A model generated the notes under the pieces. That model searched no databases, had not been told where the DNA came from, and saw nothing but the letters and a program-made list of their open reading frames with translations. From positions 255,497-319,496 of the forward strand of contig CAUYUJ010015837.1 in the NCBI GenBank assembly GCA_963575745.1: a stretch of DNA of 64,000 nucleotides, in the 5' to 3' direction. Shown piece after piece: positions 9,931 to 18,221 of this stretch. The position numbers and the translations under genes are program-made. Numbering within the stretch: the stretch's first letter is position 1; every line of letters begins with the position of its first letter. This DNA is from Prorocentrum cordatum (lineage: Eukaryota; Sar; Dinophyceae; Prorocentrales; Prorocentraceae).

Positions 9931-10101
9931 GTCTGGATAGGAAAAACCCTTTGGAGCGGGGTCTGGGCAATCTTTCCGGGACCCCAGCGGGACGCGCCGG
10001 AGGCCCAGGGGGAGTTCTTTTGGAAAAAGAACCAAAACCAAAACCGAGAAACTTCAGCACGCCAGGCACCCCTGTGATGAATCAACAGGGGGCGGCGGAT
10101 C
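9931..10101 (+). repeat. LGR terminal module, full copy
   Basis: This segment runs from GTCTGGATAGGAAAAACCC through GGGACCCCAGCGGGACGC and an A-rich stretch to the hairpin CCCCTGT-GATGAATCA-ACAGGGG at 10069-10091. It aligns throughout with 61166-61337. In the 61-kb copy one inner stem pair is lost (T to C) while the outer six pairs are kept. The constant position after an LGR array suggests that array and module move or amplify together. Confidence 0.8.
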
Positions 10102-10139
10102 TAGTGATAGTGATCTTCGGCTCATCCCGCCACCGTGCC

Positions 10140-10790
10140 TGGATCGTGGGTTAGAGGCCTCTTGGATGTTCGTTTGGATATCGTGGGAGGCCTCTCGGGG
10201 CCTCTTGGAGACAGTTTGATTCCTATTGGGGGTCGTTGTGGGCCTCTTGGGGCCTTCTTTGGGGCCTCGTGGGGGCCTCGTGGGGCCTCTTGGGGACCTT
10301 GGGCTCTCTTGGGGGCCTCTTGGCCTCCTGGGGGCCTCTTGGGGCGGAAGGCTCGAATTGTCGGTTCGTGTTCCCTCACTTGGGCCCCTCTTGGGGGCCT
10401 TTTGGGCGATCTTGGGCGCCTCTTGGGCCGTTTTGGGGTCCTCTTGAGGGCCTCTTGGGCCGTCTTGAGGCGGTCTTGGGGGCCTTTGGGGGGCCATGTT
10501 GGAGCGCGGGAAGCCCGAAAATGGCAGAACGCGACAAACATTGAAACACACAAGGACAATTCATGCTTTGTGTCTCTTTGGACCCTCTTGGGGGTCCTCT
10601 TCGAGCGCTCGTGGGGCTTCTTTGGGGCCTCTTGGGCCGTCTTGGGCCCGTCTTGGGGCCGTTTTGGGCGTCTTGGAGTGCTTTTGGGCTGTCCTGGAGG
10701 CCTCTTGGACCCTCTGGGGCGCTTTCTGGGGCCTTCTTGGCCTGTCTTGGGGCCCTCTGGCCTCTGGAAAAGTCACGCGAGGCAGTCCAA
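10140..10790 (+). repeat. LGR repeat array, block 3 (diverged)
   Basis: A GGGGGCCTCTTGGGG-type variant of the LGR unit. A diverged A-rich linker lies at about 10503-10570. The internal segment near 10355-10380 (GTTCGTGTTCCCTCACTTGG) is shared with block 45975-46710 (near 46280-46300). Confidence 0.8.
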
Positions 10791-11889
10791 GAATGCACGG
10801 GGACGCCTGCGAAATTAGAGAATTTGGGGCCCCAGCCCTTCGACTACTATAATCCCAGAGTCCTGGGTACAGAGAACAGAGGACACCCGAGACCCTGGAG
10901 AAAACTCCACTTCGCGCCTCGCGGCACGGTGGTGGATTTTCATATGATATATGTTTATGGCTATATGAAGTGAAACGGGGAAGAAGTGCCGGCGACAAGA
11001 GCCCTGTGCCCCAATGGGTCTGGCGGATGACAGCGTCTACATCTACGTCAACACCTATAAAGACATCAGCTTCGGCATCTGCATCTGCATTGACATTAAC
11101 AGTGACATGCGCATCCACATCCACATCTGCATTTACATCGGCTGGTATATGCGAAATCACGTACACACCCACATTTTTGATATTTCTCTCCACATGTTTG
11201 GTACATGTGTGGTAGCATCACGTACGCGTCCACATCCAGAGCAACATTTGCATCCTCAGTTGCAGCTGTGGCTGTACCCATCCTTTTTCCTTGCTGGTAT
11301 AAGCTCCCACTCTGCTACCTAATTGGCTGGCCGATAGCCCTCTCATTCAGGACCTTCCAGTTTACCATCACCAAATACTGCAACCGTGCAGTCTTCCCAG
11401 CCAATCTGGATCTTTGGGCGTCGACGTTGCAAGTTGTGGCGTTTCCGTTTTCGCGCCGCACATCGTTTTCGCTTGCCGAGCCGATGGCAGGCGGCAGCAG
11501 GGCCTCGTGCGAGAGGTCAAAGTGTAGTCTCGCCAAAGACGTCGCGCAGATTTCGCGCGAAAGTGGCGGTTCGGTTTTGGCGCGGCACATGCACTGTCTT
11601 CGCTGTTCTCACCGGGGGTGCGGCCCTGCCAATGGAGGCCAAATGGTGTTCTCGCCCGCAGCGCCGCGCAGGGAGTTTCTGGAACTTCCGCTCCCGCCTC
11701 GTGCGCGGCCCGTGCTCTTTCCACATCCCAAGTCGTCGGACATGGAACCGCACGTGAGCACCTTTCGCTCGCTAGATGGGAGCGCGCGCCAGTCCTAATT
11801 GAAGTCTGGGCCATCTCGTTGTTTCCTGCGTATTTGAGGGAGGGTTGGAGTCTGCGGGCCCGCTGACTCGTTCGACCTCGCTAGCTTGG
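10791..11889. other. No gene seen; short CATCTG-type hexamer tract
   Basis: The stretch 11035-11140 is a run of six-base units such as CATCTG and CATCCA. The remainder has several overlapping frames of 60-200 codons on both strands with no recognisable domain or convincing start. Confidence 0.5.
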
Positions 11890-12065
11890 CACCTGCACCT
11901 GCTCCTACATCGACAGGCACCGACATCTCGAGACCTGAACGCGTCTACACCTCTGTGTGCCCACACCTCTACACGTCTACACGCGCACACCAGTACACCT
12001 CTACATCCTCACACCTCTACAGGTGCACTCGCACTGACACCCACACCCACACCCTCATCTTTGCG
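11890..12065 (+). repeat. Hexanucleotide (CTACAC-like) tract
   Basis: Imperfect units such as CACCTCTACA and CACACC repeat through the tract. Confidence 0.8.
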
Positions 12066-12204
12066 GCAGCCTTCCCCTGGGGAATTCAATCAGTTGTTTA
12101 TTCCCAACCATCCTGTGGTGTTCGGGTCCTTGTTTTGAAGAGACAGCGCCCCGCGTCTCCTCACTCCTCCTCCCCCTCCTCCCCCTCCCCTCCCTGCCTC
12201 TGCT

Positions 12205-12995
12205 CTCTCGCATGCCCATTTCGGCGCACCCTTCACACGCTTCTTGGCCCCATAGGGAGCTCCACCGAAGATCCCAGAGGCAGGGTCCGCATGCAGTTGC
12301 ACCTCCATTTCGGCGCAACCGTCACACGTTTCGTGGCCCCATAGGGTGCTCCACCGAGGGTGCTCCACCGAAGGCCCCAGTGGCAGGGTCCGCATGCAGT
12401 TCCACCTCCACTTCGGCGCACCCCTGAAACGTTTCGTGGCTCCATAGGGCGCTCCGCCCAATGCCCCACTGGCAGGGTCCGCATGCAGTTCCATTTCCAT
12501 TTCGGCGCACCCCTCGCCCGTTTCGTGGCCCTATAGGGAGCTGCGTCCAAGGCTCCAGCGGCAGGGTCCGCATGCAGTTGCACCTCCATTTCGGCGCACC
12601 CCTCAAACGTTTCGTGGCCTCATAGGGAGCTCCACCGAAGGCCCCAGTGGCAGGGTCCGCGTGCAGTTCCACCTCCATTTCGGCGCACCCCTTAAACGCT
12701 TCGTGGCCCCACAGGGTGCTCCGCCGAAGGCCCCTGTGGCAAGGTCCGCATGCAGTTCCACCTCCACTTTGGCGCACCCCGCACACTTTTCGTGGCCCCA
12801 TAGGGAGCTCCACGAAGGCCCTAGTAGTGGCAGCGCCCGCACGCGGTTCCACCCTGCATTCGGTCGCACCCCTCACACGTTTCGTGGCCTCACATGTGGC
12901 TCCACTGACGGCTCCGGTGGCAGCGTCCGCATGTCGTACCCGTGTCATTTTGTGCACACCCGTCACACGCGTCGTGACCCCAGAGAGGTTCACCG
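12205..12995 (+). repeat. 89-bp minisatellite, nine copies
   Basis: The landmark CATTTCGGCGCA or a close variant starts at 12217, 12306, 12409, 12498, 12587, 12676, 12765, 12857 and 12946. Spacing is 89 bp except for one 103 (a small internal duplication) and one 92. Each unit also holds CGTTTCGTGGCC, AGGGAGCTCCACCGAAG and GGCAGGGTCCGCATGCAGTT. The period is not a multiple of three, so the open frames across it are incidental. It is related to the 63-bp array at 34971-35585. Confidence 0.95.
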
Positions 12996-13204
12996 ATGGC
13001 GATACCCACAACTACGTTACTCACAACTGCACATGGTTGGGTCCCTCGCCAGGATAATTTGAAGTTCGTACTGACAAGTTGAGTCGCGGCAGAGGCCTCA
13101 GCCATCAAGTAGTCCTACCGTAACTGTGGGTGCCACGTGTCTCGGGGGCGAGAGATACAGAGAGAAGCTCAGCTGGGGATTGTCCAATCGGAGCGCGCTC
13201 CACC

Positions 13205-13500
13205 GAACGCCCATATCTATACCCGCACCCGCACCCGCACCCGCACCCGCACTCACTCCCACATCGACATCGACATCCACACCGACACCTTTGGCGACGC
13301 TCACATCGACACCTACACCTACACCCACACCTGCACCGCCACTGACACCGACGCCGACGCCAGCAACTACACCTACACTCGCACCTGCACCTGTGCCTGC
13401 ACCTGTGCCTACACCTGCGCCTTCACCTGCGCTTGCATCTGCATCTGCGCCTGCGCCTGTGCCTGCCCTTGCGCCTGCGCCTGCACTGGCCCTTCCCGCC
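13205..13500 (+). repeat. Hexanucleotide array (ACCCGC to ACCTGC)
   Basis: Six-base units shift gradually from CACCCG through ACATCG and CACCTA to GCCTGC. Stop-free frames reading Pro-Ala, Thr-Arg or Gly-Ala alternations follow from this and should not be taken as genes. Confidence 0.9.
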
Positions 13501-14418
13501 TGTGAGCATGTCCTGGACTCCCATGTCGAGGCTGCCCGCGGTGGCGCAAGGGTTCCGAGCGGGCCTATGCTCACGGATTTCTGGGGCTCTTCCCAGGGCC
13601 CGTCCTCCGTTTCGAGGCCAATGTGGTGAACATGCGCCAGGATTGAGACAGGAAGACACCACCAGAAGCCTCTCGTGTCGTCCGCGCCCGGTGAGAACGC
13701 GGCCCGAGCGCAGGAGCGACTGCCTGCCGGGGCCGCTCCTGACGGACGTCAACAGCGACCCCTGGAGCTGCCTGCCCCTCGGCTCCCGCACGCCTGGCAA
13801 TGCGGCGCGACCGGCGCCGGTGCTCGGGCCCCCCCCCGCCGTGGCAGTGGTGGTGGGTCGAGTTGGTCGTCGTGGTGGGTCGTCATGGTTGTCGCGCTCT
13901 TCGTGTCCCTCGTGGTCGTCGTGGTCTTCGTGGTCATCGTGGGTCGTGGTGGTGGGTCGCCGTTGTCTTCGTGGTCGTCGTGGTGTTCGGAGTTGTCGCG
14001 CTCTTCGTCGTCTTCGTTGTCATCGTGGTCTTCGAGGTCATCCCGTGAGATCCTGGCGTCGCATTTTTTTGCAGCGGGCGATTTTGCATTGTTCTGGGCG
14101 CCTGGATCCTCACGGATCGACCGGATCGATAATAAGACAGAAAGTTTGAGTGCAGATCTCCGCTCGTTTTTTTGTTTTGATTTTTAGCGATGCTGCAGTT
14201 TTTCGTGGCGTCGGATCTCAGGGGTCGTCGTGGCCTTCGGAGCCGCCCGCCAGTTGATGGTTTCCCGTGCTCTCGGCGGCTTCCAGGGGTCGGGGCCCCC
14301 ATCCGCTAGTCAGACCTCGACGGGAGCCTCCGAGCGGCGGTGCCGACCGATGTTGTTACAATTAACCCGCATACTAAGGATGATTGACTTCCCAAGGATC
14401 ATTACCCTTGCATCCTTT
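13501..14418. other. No gene seen; GTGGTCGTC-rich tract
   Basis: The stretch 13850-14045 is low-complexity GTCGTGG/TCGTC sequence. Flanking sequence has no recognised feature. Confidence 0.5.
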
Positions 14419-14614
14419 CGGCGGCGAGCCTGGGGGGAGAAGTGAGAAGGGGTGGGCCTTCTCAGAAGGCTCGGAAGTCCCCTGGCCTTCGAGAAGTTTT
14501 CTAAGCCTTCTTCGAAGACACAGAAAACCTCTCAGAAGGCGCGAGGGCTTTGAGAAGCCCCGCCGCCTTCTGAGATGGCCTTGTCCTTCTCACTTCCCCG
14601 CTCGCTCGACGCCG
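14419..14614 (+). mobile_element. Foldback (TIR) element family A, copy A1
   Basis: The ends are inverted repeats of about 40 bp: CGGCGGCGAGC...AGAAGTGAGAAGGGG on the left and the complement of CCTTCTCACTTCCCCGCTCG on the right, ending GACGCCG. The interior is rich in CTTCTGAGAAGG-type palindromes and has an asymmetric centre, AAGTTTTCTAAGCC...ACACAGAAAACC. ATCCTT(T/G) flanks both ends (14412-14418 and 14615-14621) and may be a target duplication. There are two other clear copies, one reversed. Non-coding and non-autonomous. Confidence 0.7.
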
Positions 14615-14740
14615 ATCCTTGCCCCTTTTGTCATCTTCGGTCCATCATCATTTCGATGGCTGGCCCCGCTCGAAGAGCCTGAGCATTCGCGTCCAAGGCC
14701 CTTGTATCCTTACCGCGCACCCTTATATATGGGTTGACTA

Positions 14741-14899
14741 TCGGACGGAGCTGGGAGGGATGAGGATGAATCCGTTCCACAGCTTTCCGGAACGCTCTCA
14801 GAGCGCTCCAGGACATTCGGAGAGGGCCGTGGCGCCCGAGACATTTTCCAGAGCCGCCGGATCTCAGAGCTTCTCGATTTATTTTCACCCGATCTTACT
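14741..14899 (+). repeat. Dispersed palindrome-headed repeat family B, copy B1
   Basis: It starts TCGGACGGAGCTGGGA, then has a palindromic head around TTTCCGGAACGCTCTCAGAGC, then GGCCGTGGCGCCCGAGACAT and a tail ending CTTACT. It aligns end to end with 54044-54215 and 58648-58818, and in reverse with 30455-30632. Confidence 0.8.
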
Positions 14900-14929
14900 G
14901 TAGGCTTCCCGCAGGGCTCAGACCTCAGG

Positions 14930-15086
14930 TTAAGTCGGCGTGTCCCTCCACAGGAGGAATATTCAAAAGTAGTAAAAAAATAGTCAGGGGACGATATCCG
15001 AGTATTTTTTGATCACTTTGGGGCATTTTTGGTGTATCTCTGAGTTTTCGCCCAAAATCGCCTGTAGTCGGATGTGCCCGGCCTGA
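14930..15086 (+). mobile_element. MITE-like element family D, copy D1
   Basis: This is a 157-bp element with terminal inverted repeats of about 30 bp: TTAAGTCGGCGTGTCCCTCC on the left, and on the right the complement of GCCTGTAGTCGGATGTGCCC followed by GGCCTGA. It is flanked by ACCTCAGG (14922-14929) and ACCTCCGG (15087-15094), an 8-bp target duplication with one mismatch. The A/T-rich interior aligns with D2 reversed. An 8-bp duplication is typical of hAT-type transposases. None is encoded here, so the element is non-autonomous. Confidence 0.8.
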
Positions 15087-15295
15087 ACCTCCGGACGCGC
15101 CGCGAGAGCGCCGCGGCAGGGCGTGGCCTTCGCAGTGTCGGGCGCGGGGGGGGGGGGGTCGCCGTCGGCCCCCCCGGGGACCGCAGGGGGAGGGCCCGCG
15201 GCAAGCGAGCCAGCTGATTTTGCTGCGCGGCCGGGAGCAGGGCGCGCGTCGCGAGCGACGCGCTCCAACAAGAGCGGCCTCGCCCTCCAGTTTTT

Positions 15296-15489
15296 CGGCG
15301 AGCGAGGGGGGGGGGAGCGAGAAGGACGAGGCCTTCTGGGAAGGCGGCGGGACTTCTCAGAAGCCCTGGCGCCTTCCGAGAAGTGTTCTGTGTCGTCGGG
15401 GAAGGCTCAGACAACTTTTCAGAAGGCCGGGGGGCTTCCAAGCCTTCTGAGAAGGCCCGCCCCTTCGCACTTCCCCCGCGGGCTCGCCG
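15296..15489 (-). mobile_element. Foldback (TIR) element family A, copy A2
   Basis: Same TIRs as A1 (CGGCGAGCG...AGCGAGAAGG on the left, CCTTCGCAC...GGCTCGCCG on the right). The asymmetric centre is the reverse complement of that in A1 and A3 (GTGTTCTGTGTCGTC...GACAACTTTTC), which shows an insertion in the opposite orientation. No target duplication is evident. It lies between D1 and D2. Confidence 0.7.
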
Positions 15490-15587
15490 CTGGTCCCGGG
15501 GACGAGCGGTCGACGTGGCTTCCTCGGCCCGAGGCGGGGGCAAGCCTGCTGAGGCCTCGGACAGCGCAACGTTCCCCGCAGTTAGTC

Positions 15588-15738
15588 TTAGGTCGGGCAT
15601 GTCCCCCTACAGGCGGATGTTAGGCGAAAAATTAAAAGTTCACCAACAATTAACAAAAGGGATCAAAGCATAAAAAAAGTCCCCATTTGTTTCTGCTATT
15701 TTTGAAATTCCTCATGTAGAGGGACACGCCCGACTCAG
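15588..15738 (-). mobile_element. MITE-like element family D, copy D2
   Basis: This is a 151-bp element with TIRs beginning TTAGGTCGGGCATGTCCCC and ending in the complement of AGGGACACGCCCGACTCAG. A perfect 8-bp direct repeat AGTTAGTC flanks it (15580-15587 and 15739-15746). The interior matches D1 only when reversed. Confidence 0.85.
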
Positions 15739-15845
15739 AGTTAGTCCTGGGTGGCCTCAGCAGGCCCCCGAGCAGTCTGGGGCGGTCTCGGCATCGTGGC
15801 GCCGCTTCCGTCGGTGCCCCCCTGCGGCGCTCCGCGCCCCAAGGT

Positions 15846-16000
15846 TTAAACAGGGCGTGTCCCTCTACAGGAGGAAATTGCAAGAATAGTAAAAATGAAT
15901 GGGCTGGGGGTGAGTTTTTGAGTATTCTTGTAACGATTTTCAAGGTTTCTTGATTATTTTACCTCCAGCATCCGCCTGTAGGAGGACATGCCCGACCTGA
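15846..16000 (+). mobile_element. MITE-like element family D, copy D3
   Basis: This is a 155-bp element starting TTAAACAGGGCGTGTCCCTC and ending GGACATGCCCGACCTGA. A perfect 8-bp direct repeat CCCAAGGT flanks it (15838-15845 and 16001-16008). The interior starts AGGAGGAAATTGCAAGAATAG, collinear with D1. Confidence 0.85.
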
Positions 16001-16978
16001 CCCAAGGTTGGGGTGCTGAGGCCGCCCCAGACTAATCGGAGTCCATCCCGGACCACCTGGGGGGGGCTGTCTGTGCGCAGCCCGAAGCTTCACCATCAGG
16101 ACCAGCGGAAGCCGGCGGAAGCACAACGAGGAATGTTCCGCTGGCGGAAGCTGCAGCTGCACCCCTGAGAGTTCTTCTTGGGGGGGGGGTTCTGGGCTTC
16201 AGAGCGCATGCCCTGGCCCGGCGACAAAGGGCACTCGAGGCGATGGCGGACCGACGTGTCAGGGCGCCGTGTCTCCACCTGGCCAGGGCACGCTCGACTT
16301 TCCGCCGCGCGCCTGCCCTGGCACCCCGAGGGTTTTGCTCACCGTGGCGCCCATGCAGTCAGGCAGGATGGCATGGTGTTCCGAGGACGGCGCGTCTTTC
16401 GACCTCTGAGGTAGGCGCTGGGAAGTTGACCGCCCTAGCCCATATCCCCGTTCTCTCGGTACGATCCAAATCCGAACGGGAAGGCTGGGGACGACGACCA
16501 GCAGCAGTTCCTGTCGATCTTAAGCAGGGTTCGCTGTCGGTTTTGCTGCGGACGTTGCTCATTTGAGACAGCAAGTCGCCTGCCTAACAGCTGCCGCTGT
16601 CGTTTCCGGACATCATTTGCTGTTGTGCACCATCCTCTGTCGTGCATCGTGCCCGCTTTTTCTGTACCCCTCTCGGGCTTGCCCAAGTCTCGAGTGAATC
16701 TACGGTCAACACTTACGAAGCTTACATTTGCATCCTTCCCTTTCGGCCCGTCCTTGGCCTTTTTCGCTGGCCGCGCCCCGCTCAAGAGGTGTCGGCGTGG
16801 CCTTCCAAGGCATCCTTTCCGCGCATCCTTACTCTGCGGTCTGACTGTGTTCATCACGGTCGCTCGCCGAGCTGGCCCACGCAACCCCCTTCGTGCTCCC
16901 TCCCCCCTCGCCCCCGTGCGAGGGGAGAGGGGGGAGGAGAGTGCTTGGCCGGAGCTGGCCGCGACGGGAGCGCCGCAG
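16001..16978. other. Upstream region of the glycosyltransferase-like gene
   Basis: No first exon with an ATG can be assigned. The frame that enters exon 1 is open from 16625 but has no ATG upstream of the conserved part. CGCCGCAG at 16971-16978 is a plausible splice acceptor. The stretch 16690-16860 shares short blocks with 14595-14750 (for example CCAAGGC...CCGCGCATCCTTACT), so part of it is repeat-derived. Confidence 0.4.
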
Positions 16979-18221
16979 GTGCCGGTGCCGAAGTGGGTCG
17001 CCACGGAGTGCAGCGGCCCGGGGAAGGACTGCAGCAAGACGCACTGCTGCTCCCAATCGGGCGCGCAGTGCTTCGAGAAGGAGGCGGGGTCGTGGGCCGC
17101 GTGCAAGGTGCCAGGCCGCCCAACTGATTCGTGGCCTGAGCAATTCGTCAGACGGGGTCCGAGGATCGCGCCGCGTCGGCGATGCGTTCGCTATCCAGAG
17201 CCCGTCCAGAGCCCGGGTTTCTCCACCCCGACGTCGCCGAGGCGTCGTCGGTGCATCGGCGCTGCGGTGCGATCCTTCGTCATCGTCTACTCTGGCCCCG
17301 TTCGGGCCGCCACCAAAGGTGGCATGCGAGCCAGGTCAGCCCGACCCCGAGGACACGAACGACGCCCCGTGGACGTGCGCCAGGCTGGGCCCTCGCACTG
17401 GCGAGGCCTCGTGGCACGAGACCTCCCTGTACTGCTTCTCGATCATCCGGGACTCTGGCTACGAGCCCGAGCTGATCAGAGCCCAGCTTCCTCTCGGGGC
17501 TGGCATTTTCGGGTGCGACGAGTACGGCCTGTACTCTACTGGCTCCGCCGTGCTCGGCGAAGACGTTTTCGGCCCAGTGGTCAGCACCCCGTTCCCCGGG
17601 GCAGAGGTGGGCACCAGCAAGGACGGTACGGCGGCCAACACCAGGCTTTTCCTCAACGCTTGGGAGGCGGTGAACAAAGACGGTCGTTAGGGCAGAAGAG
17701 CATTCCGATACCGATGGCCATCCACTCGGTTTCGACTTTTTGGGTCCTCCCAGGGGGGGGTCTGGGGATTGGTGGTATCAGTATCTTCTGCTCCCCCAGG
17801 TCGCTTGTGGAATCACGACTGGACGGTGAAAGTGGACCCCGATGCCGTGCTACTACCCGACAGGCTTCGTGTCCGACTCAAGCCGCTCACTGGCAGCAAT
17901 TCGTACATTGTCAATTGCGACAAACCTGGAATGGCACCCATGATGTTCGGGTCTGTGGAGGTATTTTCCTTCCAGGCGATGCAGACCTTCTTTAGAGATG
18001 GCATGTCCTGCAGGAACAACATGCCGATCGACTCCTGGGGCGAGGACCTCTTCATTGGAGAGTGCCTGAAGACGCTGGGCACCAGCGCCGTAGACGACTT
18101 CTCGATGGTCCAGGACGGCGTGTGCAAGGGTGTCTTCTGCGGGGACATGTCTGCCGCTGTGTTCCACCCCTTCAAGACGATGGACGGGTGGATGGACTGC
18201 TACAAGCAGACTCAGAGGTGA
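16979..18221 (+). CDS. Probable glycosyltransferase-like protein with N-terminal Cys-rich module, three visible exons
   Basis: Exons 16979-17107, 17319-17682 and 17800-18221 join in frame to 304 residues and end at TGA 18219. The N-terminal exon is a small Cys-rich module (Cys at residues 11, 18, 23, 24, 31 and 42; GKDCSKTHCC). The rest has WHETSLYCFSIIR, GIFGCDEYGLYS, a metal-binding-type DPD in WTVKVDPDAVLLP (177-179), MFGSVEVFS (214-221) and WGEDLFIGECLKTLG (244-258). The DxD, the G-S-V-E block and the E-D-x3-G-x-C-L block occur in the order found in GT-A sugar transferases of the Fringe/GT31 type, which act on secreted or membrane glycans in the Golgi. The function is inferred from these motifs. 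The true start exon, probably with a signal sequence, is missing or upstream. The 3' end could also be a splice donor (CAGAG/GTGAGC). Confidence 0.7.
17108..17318 (+). other. Intron 1 of the glycosyltransferase-like gene (211 nt, GT-AG, phase 0)
   Basis: Donor TGCAAG/GTGCCA and acceptor CCAAAG/GTGGCA. AAGGTG occurs at both borders, a 6-bp direct repeat. Removing it joins the Cys-rich module to VACEPGQPDPED in frame. A segment near 17219-17265 (TTTCTCCACCCCGACGTCGC, GTGCATCGGC) is repeated at about 19227-19275. Confidence 0.7.
17683..17799 (+). other. Intron 2 of the glycosyltransferase-like gene (117 nt, GT-AG, phase 1)
   Basis: Donor AAAGACG/GTCGTTAG and acceptor CTCCCCCAG/GTCGCTTG. GGTCG occurs at both borders. 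Retaining the intron gives a stop at 17688. Removing it gives NKDGRLWNHDWTVKVDPD. Confidence 0.75.

Noticed and set aside
13126-13629. A Pro-Ala-Pro-Thr repeat protein resembling cell-wall or linker proteins
   Set aside because: Exactly co-extensive with a hexanucleotide repeat; the other frames are equally open.
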